64,000 bases of DNA from NCBI RefSeq assembly GCF_000717595.1, contig NZ_JNZO01000014.1, positions 1 through 64,000 on the forward strand, given 5' to 3'. The notes under the pieces were generated by a model that searched no databases, was not told the origin of the DNA, and saw only the letters and a program-made list of their open reading frames with translations. The translations under genes and the position numbers were made by a program. The first letter of the stretch is position 1. Every line of letters begins with the position of its first letter. Below, piece after piece: positions 54,303-64,000 of the stretch. This DNA comes from Streptomyces flavochromogenes (lineage in GTDB: Bacteria; Actinomycetota; Actinomycetes; Streptomycetales; Streptomycetaceae).

Positions 54303-55373
54303 ATGCGGCACCACGACCGTCCCGGTCCCCCCGGCCATCCCGAACCCGCCCCGCACCCGCTCGATGGCGTACGGGACTTCGCGGCGGATCCCGCCACGGC
54401 GGACGATCCCGCGACGGAGGACGCCCGCGCGTCGGCATACGCCCCGGGGGCGCGCGTGAGCGGACGGTACCGCAAGGGCGGCGGAGCGAGGCGGCGCCCC
54501 GCGCGGCGGCCGTCCTTCCGGACCGCCGTCACCGTCGCCGGGTCCGCGGCCGCCGTCCTGACGGTGGCCACCGGGATGTACGTCGCCTCCCTCGGGTCCG
54601 GTGGCACGACCGCCGTCCCCTCGGCCGCCGAGCCGGTCGTGGCGCTGCCTTCCACCACCACCGCCGGGGCCTCGGACACCGCCCCGGAGACCGTACGGGG
54701 CGCGGGAGGCGTACGGGAGGTGCGGGCCGTACGGGTGACCGGGCCGAGCTCTGCCGTCCCGTCGCCGCCCTCGACCGCTGCCACGCCCTCCCCCCGTACG
54801 GCGGGGACGGCCCCGGCCGGCTCCGCACCTGCGGCGCCCCGGCCGGAGACACCGCCGAAGGCGGAGTCGGAGCGACAGCGCGAGCCCCGCCGCGAACAGG
54901 CCCCGGCGCAGCCGCGGCCGGCGCAGCCCCAAGGGCTGCAGCGGGCGCAGGGTGCGGCCCCGGTGGCACAGGCACCGGCGGGAAAGGCGCCGCGGTTCGT
55001 GCAGGACGTCATCGCGCTCGCCAACGCCGAGCGGGAGAAGGCCGGTTGCGGCCCGCTGCGGTCCGAGAGCCATCTGCGGACCGCCGCCCAGGGCCACGCC
55101 GACGACATGTCCGCCCGCGACTACTACGAGCACGACGATCCGGAGGGCCGCGACGCGGGCGACCGGATGACCGGCGCCGGGTACACGTGGTCGACCTGGG
55201 GGGAGAACATCCACCGCGGGCCGAAGACGCCGGCGAGGGCGATGGAGGACTGGATGGACAGTCCCGGCCACCGGGCGAACATCCTCAACTGCTCGTTCAA
55301 GGACATCGGCGTCGGGGTGACGCTGACGGCCAACGGTCCTTGGTGGGTGCAGAACTTCGGTGCCAGGCGCTGA
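54303..55373 (+). CDS. Secreted/membrane-anchored CAP-domain protein
   Basis: 356 aa. A short cytoplasmic N terminus (rich in Pro/Arg) is followed by one transmembrane helix at ~76-97 (FRTAVTVAGSAAAVLTVATG), a long Thr/Pro/Gln-rich linker (~105-235), then a CAP/SCP-PR1 domain (~240-356): VQDVIALANAEREKAGCGPL, HADDMSARDYYEHDDPEG, WGENIHRG, SPGHRANILNCSFKDIGVG. These are the standard CAP signatures with His and Glu positions. It is convergent, with an 17-bp gap, to a second protein ending in a CAP domain. Confidence 0.88.
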   Translation: MRHHDRPGPPGHPEPAPHPLDGVRDFAADPATADDPATEDARASAYAPGARVSGRYRKGGGARRRPARRPSFRTAVTVAGSAAAVLTVATGMYVASLGSGGTTAVPSAAEPVVALPSTTTAGASDTAPETVRGAGGVREVRAVRVTGPSSAVPSPPSTAATPSPRTAGTAPAGSAPAAPRPETPPKAESERQREPRREQAPAQPRPAQPQGLQRAQGAAPVAQAPAGKAPRFVQDVIALANAEREKAGCGPLRSESHLRTAAQGHADDMSARDYYEHDDPEGRDAGDRMTGAGYTWSTWGENIHRGPKTPARAMEDWMDSPGHRANILNCSFKDIGVGVTLTANGPWWVQNFGARR

Positions 55374-55390
55374 AGCGCCGGCCGGGTGGG

Positions 55391-56989
55391 TCACGAGGCG
55401 GGAGCGGCGAGCTTCTGCACCCAGATCGTGCCGCCGGGACCGGGCGCCGACGCCACTCCGGTGTCCCGGTACCGGCAGTCGAGCATGTTCTCCTCGTGCA
55501 TCGACCCGTCCGTCCAGTCGTCGACGACGGACGCCGGGTCGGCCGTACCCCGGTCCAGGTTCTCCGCCCAGGCACCCCAGGCGTAACCCGCGGCGGTGAT
55601 CCGGCTGTCCGCGAACTCGCCCTCGGGGCTGGCGTGGCCGAAGTAGCCGCGCGCGGCCATGTCACGGGCGTAGCCGCGGGCCGCCTCGGTGAGCCGGGGG
55701 TCGATGCGCAGCGGGGCGCAACCCGCCTCCGCCCGCAGCCGGTTGACGAGACCGGTCACCCGTTCCTCACGCGTGGGTGCCGGCGTGGGGCGCGGGGTGC
55801 GGCGGGGGGTCGGAGGCGTGGCCGTCGGCGTGGGTGCGGCGGTGCGGGTGGGGGTCGGCGTCGCCGGGGGCGTGGTCGGGGCGGGGGGCGCCGGGGGCGC
55901 GGCGACCGGGCTGCCCGGCGCCATGCGCACGTGCGGGTCCTGGGGGACGAGGAGGGCGACCGCACCCAGGACGGCGACCGCCGCGGCTCCGGCGGCTCCG
56001 GCCCGGCGCAGGGGTGTCCACCGGGAGACGCTGTCGGACACGGCCGGGTCGGGGGCGATCCCCTCGGAAGCGGGCGTGTGCGACACGGCCGCGTCGGGGG
56101 CCGCCGGGCCCGGGAGAGTGACGTCCGGGAAAGCGGCGTCCGGGACGGTGGTGCCGGACGCCAGCGTGTCGAAGGCGACGGATTCGGCGGCGGGACCGTC
56201 CGTGAGCCCGATCACCAGCGGCGGTACGAGTCCGAGGCCGACGAGCAGGCCTTCGACGGGAGCGAGGCCGCTGCGGCCGGTGACCCGCGCCGTGCAGGCG
56301 GCACAGGTGCGCACGTGGCGGGCGATGCGTTTGCGCCAGAGCGGGGAGGGCCGGCCGTCCCAGGCCGTGACGGTCTCCGCGAGGTCGGGGCAGCCCGGCA
56401 TCGCGTCGAGGGCGCGGACGACGGCGCGGCCGGTCTCCAGGCGTTCCTTCATCCGCTGGACGCGGACGGCGGCGTGCTGCGGGGATATCCCGCCGAGGCC
56501 CTCGGCGAGCTCGGCGCGGGTCAGCTCGCCCGCGGCCTCCAGCCACCACAGCGCGAGCAGCTCACGGTCGTCCTCGTCGAGCCAGCGGGTCGCGCGTGCC
56601 ACGTCGCGGCGCTGGCCGGACAGGCCGAGCCGGAGGATGGTGACCTCGGTGAAGTCGCCGGCGGCCGGGTCGGCCAGGTCGGCGGCCCGGTCGAGGCCGG
56701 GCACGGCTGCCTGCTGGCGTTCGCGCCAGCGGCGGCGGATCCCGTTCATGGCGATGGCGACGAGCCAGGACCGGAAACGGGCCGGGTCGCGGAGACCCGT
56801 CAGGCCGTCGAGGGCGCGGACCATCGTCTCCTGGACGATGTCGTCGGTGTCGGCGTGGCCGTCGAGGGCCCGGCCGACGATGTTGTGGACGAGGGGCAGG
56901 TAGGCGCGGACCAGCGCGTCCCTGGCGTGCGCGTCACCGGCCCTGGCGGCTTCCACCAGCGCGGTGGTGCGGCGCTCGTCGCTGTGCAT
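55391..56989 (-). CDS. One-chain ECF sigma factor, zf-HC2, TM and CAP domain protein
   Basis: 532 aa. Residues ~20-95 match sigma region 2 (VRAYLPLVHNIVGRALDGHA, RFRSWLVAIAMNGIRRRW). Residues ~118-190 match region 4 (LAEGLGGISPQHAAVRVQRM). Residues 200-235 carry an HxxxCxxC anti-sigma zinc motif (RHVRTCAACTARV). A single TM helix is at ~329-348, then a Pro/Thr linker and an extracellular CAP domain (~407-530; VTGLVNRLRAEAGCAPLRID, GHASPEGEF, GAWAENLDRG). The order suggests N-in, C-out topology: cytoplasmic sigma, tethered to a surface CAP sensor. Anti-sigma function of the zinc segment is inferred. The gene ends 17 bp from the convergent CAP gene. Confidence 0.87.
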   Translation of the reverse strand: MHSDERRTTALVEAARAGDAHARDALVRAYLPLVHNIVGRALDGHADTDDIVQETMVRALDGLTGLRDPARFRSWLVAIAMNGIRRRWRERQQAAVPGLDRAADLADPAAGDFTEVTILRLGLSGQRRDVARATRWLDEDDRELLALWWLEAAGELTRAELAEGLGGISPQHAAVRVQRMKERLETGRAVVRALDAMPGCPDLAETVTAWDGRPSPLWRKRIARHVRTCAACTARVTGRSGLAPVEGLLVGLGLVPPLVIGLTDGPAAESVAFDTLASGTTVPDAAFPDVTLPGPAAPDAAVSHTPASEGIAPDPAVSDSVSRWTPLRRAGAAGAAAVAVLGAVALLVPQDPHVRMAPGSPVAAPPAPPAPTTPPATPTPTRTAAPTPTATPPTPRRTPRPTPAPTREERVTGLVNRLRAEAGCAPLRIDPRLTEAARGYARDMAARGYFGHASPEGEFADSRITAAGYAWGAWAENLDRGTADPASVVDDWTDGSMHEENMLDCRYRDTGVASAPGPGGTIWVQKLAAPAS

Positions 56990-57086
56990 GGATCTGCTCC
57001 CTCATCCCTGGTGCGAGTCCCCCGTGGTTCGGAGACCCGTGGGCGAGGGAGGGATAACACTTATCGGTGATCGACGCCGACGTCCA

Positions 57087-57377
57087 TCACCGCGGTGGTA
57101 CGGGCAGGGTCGGGACCGTGGCCCCGCTCCCCTCCCGGACGGCTGCCACGACGGCGTCGTGCAGATCGCGGCTCTCCTCCTCCGACGCGCACGGAACGGG
57201 ACTGCCCGACATGGTGAACCAGTCGGACGCGCCGCTGTACTGCACGGCCACGCGTGCCTCGTTGTCGGCCCAGGTCGTGTGCACGGTCAGATCGCCCGTG
57301 ACGACTCCGGCCTCGACGGTCAGCACCCCACCTCGCCCGGTGTATACACCGGCGGTCGTCCAAGATGCCCAGCTCAT
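57087..57377 (-). CDS. Conserved hypothetical protein (96 aa)
   Basis: MSWASWTTAGVYTGRGGVLT, then TVHTTWADNEARVAVQYSGA and SDWFTMSGSPVPC. The codon bias is good and the sequence looks like a common Streptomyces small protein of undefined role. The frame is open to 57413, but ATG 57377 gives the natural start. Confidence 0.65.
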   Translation of the reverse strand: MSWASWTTAGVYTGRGGVLTVEAGVVTGDLTVHTTWADNEARVAVQYSGASDWFTMSGSPVPCASEEESRDLHDAVVAAVREGSGATVPTLPVPPR

Positions 57378-57421
57378 CCATCCAGGTTCACACCCGGATG
57401 GCGGATGCGCCACCGACGGGA

Positions 57422-57454
57422 CCGCCCCGGTCGGAAGAGTTCCGTCCGGGGCGG
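57422..57454 (-). terminator. Hairpin downstream of icd
   Basis: CCGCCCCGG (57422-57430) pairs with CCGGGGCGG (57446-57454). It lies ~55 bp beyond the icd stop on the minus strand. Confidence 0.65.
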
Positions 57455-57507
57455 CGCCACGCGTGTGCCCGACGGGGCGTGGGAGGCGGAGGGCCTCCCG
57501 TGCCGCA

Positions 57508-60841
<3,334 letters not shown>

Positions 60842-61096
60842 GCCCCGATTCGAACCCACGCGCGGCGGCCCCGCCCGCTGGACGCACCCGAACGAAACGC
60901 GTCGGGGGCGGGCCGGTGGGGCGGGTGCGGAGTGGGACACGGTGGACGGCCCGGGGCCCGTCGGCCCCACGGTCCCGGCCCGGGCCCATGGCGGCCGCCC
61001 GGCGGTCCGGGCCCGGGCCCGTGTACCCGGTCGGCGGTCCCGGCCTGGCGCATGGCGACCGCCCCGAGGTGCCGGTCTCGGGCCCGTGGCGGCGGA
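60842..61096. other. GC-rich intergenic stretch with direct repeats
   Basis: No gene. Repeats of GGTCCCGGCC/CGGGCCCGTG type recur (near 60975, 61005, 61035, 61080). They could form hairpins ending the minus-strand small membrane gene. Confidence 0.4.
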
Positions 61097-61379
61097 TCAG
61101 CGGTCCGGGCTCGGGCGTTGGGCGACGGTCGCGAGGACGAGTCCACCGAGCAGGGCGAGCAGGGCCACGGCCCCGAGGACGTAAGGGGCCTCCCCCTCAC
61201 CGAGGAGCCGCCCGCCCGCCGAAGGCCACCGCCATCACCGGCTGCGCCCAGCCGAAGAGCTCGGGCCGGTGGACGCGGCGCCGTTGGAACGGCAGGATCC
61301 AGCCGGTCCGGATCGCCGCCGCACCGCCGACGGGGAACAGCACCGCGAGCACGCTCGACACGATCGGGAACCACGACAT
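61097..61379 (-). pseudogene. Small two-TM membrane protein, frameshifted
   Basis: ATG 61379 encodes MSWFPIVSSVLAVLFPVGGA, then [20 protein letters not shown] and AVAFGGRAAPR before a TGA. In the +1 frame the sequence continues GEGEAPYVLGAVALLALLGG, then LVLATVAQRPSPDR with a stop at 61097-61099. Together these are a typical ~90-aa membrane protein with two TM segments. The frameshift lies in a GGGCGGGCGG run at about 61200-61210, consistent with a one-base insertion (biological or a sequencing error). Confidence 0.55.
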
Positions 61380-61422
61380 ATCGCCCCCCTCGACTCCCGG
61401 TGGACACCCGGAGCCGGCGCGA

Positions 61423-63264
61423 TCATGCCACAGCGAGATGGCGGGAGCCCGTACGGCCGTGGCGCCGGGTCCCGTAGAGCGTGAACGCCGTGTTCACCAG
61501 GGCCACATGACTGAGCGCCTGCGGCATGTTGCCCAGCTGACGGCCCGCCACCGGGTCCCATTCCTCGGCGAGCAGGCCGACGTCGTTGCGGACGTCGAGG
61601 ACCCGCTCGAAGACGGCGCGGGCCTCGTCGGGGCGGCCGGTCATGGCGAGCGCGTCGGCGTACCAGAACGTGCAGGCGACGAAGGATCCTTCGGTGCCGC
61701 CGAGGTCGTCGAGTTCGTGCGTTCCGCCGTCCCGTACGTCGCCGTAGCGGCGGAGGAATCCATGGTCGTCGAGGCGCGCCATCGCCCGGACGGTGCCGAG
61801 TACACGGGGGTCGTCGGCGGGGAGGAAGCCGAGCCGGGGGATCAACAGGGCCGTGGCGTCGACCTGATGGCCTCCGTAGTACTGGGTGAAGGACTGCTGC
61901 TCCTCGCTCCAGCCCCGCGCACAGATCTCCGCGCGCAGTTCGTTGCGCAGGGCCTGCCAGTGCCCGAGCGAGCCGCGGAGCCCGGCGACCCGGGCGAGGC
62001 GGACGGCGCGGTCGGCGCCGACCCAGGCCATGACCTTGGAGTGGACGAAGTGACGGCGCGGGCCCCGGACTTCCCAGATGCCCTCGTCCGGCTCCTGCCA
62101 GCGTTTGCCGAGGTACTCCAGGAGCGAGGCGACCAGCGCCCAGTCCGGGGCGTCGAGGGCGACGCCGGCCCGGACGGCCGAGTAGACGGTGTTGAGCACC
62201 TCGCCGTAGATGTCGAGCTGGAACTGGTCGACGGCCGCGTTGCCGAATCTGACGGGGCGCGAATTCTCGTAGCCCGGAAGCCAGTCGGCGTGCGTCTCGG
62301 GCAACTGCCGCTGCCCTTCGACCCCGTACAGGGGCTGGAGGTCGGCGGGGTCGCCGGCGACGGCGCGGACGAGCCAGTCCTTCCAGGCGAGCGCCTCCCT
62401 GCGACAGCCGCCGCGCAGCAGGCAGGAGAGGGTGAACGTGGAGTCGCGCAGCCAGCAGAAGCGGTAGTCCCAATTACGCTGCCCGCCGAGGGACTCGGGC
62501 AGGGAGGCGGTGGCCGCGGCGACGATACCGCCGGTAGGGGCGTAGGTGAGGGCCTTGAGGGTGAGCAGGGAGCGGATGACCGCCTCGCGCGCCGGTCCCT
62601 CGTACCGGAGTGCGGCGGCCCAGTCGTTCCAGAGGTCGAGCGTGCGGGTGAGGGTGGCGTCGATCTCGGAGGGCGGGGCGGCGGCGGGCGCGGGGTTGTG
62701 CGAGGGGCGCCAGCCGAGGACGAAGGAGACGCGGCGGCCGGCGGTGACGGTGAAGTCGACGGTGGTGCGGTCCGGGGTGACGACGGGCTCGACACCGGGC
62801 TCGCACGAGAGGTACGCGGCGTCGGGTCCTGCGACCCAGGCGACGGTGCGGCGGTCCACCGAGCGGATCCAGGGCACGATGCTGCCGTGGTTGAAGCGGA
62901 CCCTCAACTCGCTTCGTACGTCGACCCGTCCGGCGATTCCCTCGACCACGCGGACGATGCGCGGGGCGTCCTCGCTCGGGGAGCGCGGGGGCATGAAGTC
63001 GGTGACGCGGACGGTTCCGGTGAGGGATTCCCAGACGGTGTCGAGGACGAGGGTGTCGCCTCGATAACTCCTGCGCGTGCAGCGGGTCCTGCCGACGGGG
63101 GCGATGAGCCAGCGCCCGTGCCCCGGATCGCCGAGCAGGGCCGCCAGGCACGCGGGCGAGTCGAAGCGCGGCGCGCACCACCAGTCGACGGACCCGTCGG
63201 CCCCCACGAGCGCCGCGGTCTCCAGGTCACCGACGAGGGCGTAATCCTCAATTCGGCATGCCAT
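61423..63264 (-). CDS. Glycoside hydrolase family 15 protein
   Basis: 613 aa; ATG 63264 gives MACRIEDYALVGDLETAALV, the normal GH15 start. The N-terminal beta-sandwich leads to an (alpha/alpha)6 barrel: NWDYRFCWLRDSTFTLSCLL, RHFVHSKVMAWVGADR, GTEGSFVACTFWYADALAMT. The last contains a catalytic Glu of GH15. The branch acts on glucosides such as trehalose or maltodextrins; the specific substrate is uncertain. Cytoplasmic (no signal peptide). Divergent from the GT2 gene. Confidence 0.9.
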   Translation of the reverse strand: MACRIEDYALVGDLETAALVGADGSVDWWCAPRFDSPACLAALLGDPGHGRWLIAPVGRTRCTRRSYRGDTLVLDTVWESLTGTVRVTDFMPPRSPSEDAPRIVRVVEGIAGRVDVRSELRVRFNHGSIVPWIRSVDRRTVAWVAGPDAAYLSCEPGVEPVVTPDRTTVDFTVTAGRRVSFVLGWRPSHNPAPAAAPPSEIDATLTRTLDLWNDWAAALRYEGPAREAVIRSLLTLKALTYAPTGGIVAAATASLPESLGGQRNWDYRFCWLRDSTFTLSCLLRGGCRREALAWKDWLVRAVAGDPADLQPLYGVEGQRQLPETHADWLPGYENSRPVRFGNAAVDQFQLDIYGEVLNTVYSAVRAGVALDAPDWALVASLLEYLGKRWQEPDEGIWEVRGPRRHFVHSKVMAWVGADRAVRLARVAGLRGSLGHWQALRNELRAEICARGWSEEQQSFTQYYGGHQVDATALLIPRLGFLPADDPRVLGTVRAMARLDDHGFLRRYGDVRDGGTHELDDLGGTEGSFVACTFWYADALAMTGRPDEARAVFERVLDVRNDVGLLAEEWDPVAGRQLGNMPQALSHVALVNTAFTLYGTRRHGRTGSRHLAVA

Positions 63265-63414
63265 GACGGGATTGTATGCCTGATCGAATTCCTGTGCAGA
63301 GAGGAGAGGAATACTTTCCTGGAGACCCGCATACCCTTCCTCCATTTCTTGACGGCATCGTCTCCGGGGAAGGATCCTGAAGTACGCGGGTTTTCCGCGC
63401 GGAAGGCCGTACCT
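63265..63414. promoter_or_regulatory. Divergent promoter region between GH15 and GT2 genes
   Basis: A 150-bp interval with lower GC (GATCGAATTCC, AATACTTTCC, TTTCTTGACGG) that must drive both genes. TTGACG at 63349-63354 is a plausible -35 for the plus strand. No clear operator was found. Confidence 0.45.
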
Positions 63415-64000
63415 ATGAGTAGCGATTCGCATCCCCTGCGCCGTTCGACCGACCGCGCACCCGATTCCGGCACGCGTACGGTGAGTCTCGTCCTCACGGT
63501 CCGCCCCGGCGAGGGCGATCCGCGGACGGCGCTCGATCTGCTCCTCGATCAAGTGCCGTCGAGCGTGCGGGACGTGGTCCTGGTCGGCGGCGCGCCCGGC
63601 GAGCGGCGGGCGCACCGAGGGCTCACCGTGCGCGGGCTCGGGTCCTGGGACTCCTCGCGCGGCGACATTCCGCACGCGGGTCTGCTCGCCGCGACCGGTG
63701 ATCTGGTCGTGCTGATGAACGCCGACGGCAGCATGTCGCCGCACGAGATCCCGCACTACCTGCATTACCTGGACAGCGGTTACGACTTCGTCAAGGGATC
63801 ACGCTTCATCGCGGGTGGGGATTTCGCCGACTACCCGCTCTCGCGGCGGCTCGGACATCGCGCGCTGCTGCGGGTCGCGCACCGGATGTACGGCCAGCAC
63901 CTGACCGATCTCTGGTACGGGTTCTGTGCGTTCCGGCGCTCTTTCGTCGACCTCCTCGACCTGCGCGAGGACGGCGTCGAGCTGGGGGCCGAACTGGTCA
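63415..64000 (+). CDS. Family 2 glycosyltransferase, 3' end outside the window
   Basis: At least 195 residues from ATG 63415, open to the last base. A short disordered N terminus leads to VSLVLTVRPGEGDP, LVVLMNADGSMSPHEIPHYL (the DADGS-type metal/donor site), YDFVKGSRFIAGGD and RMYGQHLTDLWYGFCAFRR. These are typical of dolichol/polyprenyl-phosphate sugar transferases. The first Asp of DADGS is Asn. Truncated by the window. Confidence 0.8.
   Translation, partial: MSSDSHPLRRSTDRAPDSGTRTVSLVLTVRPGEGDPRTALDLLLDQVPSSVRDVVLVGGAPGERRAHRGLTVRGLGSWDSSRGDIPHAGLLAATGDLVVLMNADGSMSPHEIPHYLHYLDSGYDFVKGSRFIAGGDFADYPLSRRLGHRALLRVAHRMYGQHLTDLWYGFCAFRRSFVDLLDLREDGVELGAELV

Overview
The window is high-GC actinobacterial DNA, almost certainly Streptomyces. 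Supporting signs are GC-rich third codon positions, frequent GTG starts, TGATG/ATGA gene overlaps, and gene families typical of the genus (DUF5133, DUF6058, SCO6745-like, cysteine-type leader peptide, monomeric isocitrate dehydrogenase, TetR/MarR/GntR/PadR/Rrf2/LuxR regulators). No rRNA, tRNA or CRISPR array was seen.

Layout. (1) 0-1.3 kb is mobile-element debris: a tyrosine integrase remnant whose catalytic Tyr codon reads His, fused at its 3' end to a frameshifted IS5-type transposase remnant. (2) 1.5-6.6 kb holds a large secreted S8 protease and a LuxR/TrmB-type regulator, with a strong palindrome between them. (3) 6.7-12.4 kb is a molybdenum hydroxylase operon (CoxM-CoxS-CoxL-CoxG-like, form II motif), divergent from an xdhC-like maturation gene whose C terminus is broken by a small deletion. 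A TetR-MarR fusion regulator follows, with a palindrome at its presumed promoter. (4) 13.8-19.2 kb is a decay zone: a LysR tail, a frameshifted SCO6745-like gene, a ricin-lectin fragment and a second IS5-type remnant surround two apparently intact genes (gamma-carbonic-anhydrase-like protein and WS/DGAT-like acyltransferase). (5) 19.2-24.4 kb holds dhaKLM (PTS-dependent dihydroxyacetone kinase), a strong terminator, then a cobalamin riboswitch and the cobalt ECF transporter cbiMNQO. (6) 24.6-34.1 kb holds a 2,4-dienoyl-CoA-reductase-like enzyme with a PadR regulator, an FAD monooxygenase, a DUF2252 protein, a GntR regulator with a DasR-like operator, an APC permease and a helical-repeat-like protein preceded by a 9-codon leader. 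(7) 34.4-38.6 kb is a glycerol-type catabolic operon (FGGY kinase, GlpA-like dehydrogenase, second flavoprotein). (8) 38.7-48.6 kb holds NUDIX, P450, a TrkA-type membrane protein, a DD-carboxypeptidase, 28-bp tandem repeats, DUF6058, a UvrA paralogue and DUF5133. (9) 48.7-53.2 kb contains a probable sulfur module: cysteine-type leader peptide, glutathionyl-hydroquinone-reductase-like GST, Rrf2 regulator and SfnB-like acyl-CoA-dehydrogenase-fold enzyme. (10) 53.3-64 kb holds a universal stress protein, a secreted CAP protein convergent with a one-chain ECF sigma/zf-HC2/TM/CAP protein, icd, a degenerate PAP2 protein, a frameshifted small membrane protein, a GH15 hydrolase and a glycosyltransferase cut by the window edge.

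The most unusual items are the membrane-spanning sigma factor carrying an extracellular CAP domain beside a second CAP protein, the TetR-MarR fusion next to the molybdoenzyme operon, the sulfur leader-peptide/Rrf2 neighbourhood, and the near-identical palindromes on both sides of the glycerol-operon divergent promoter.
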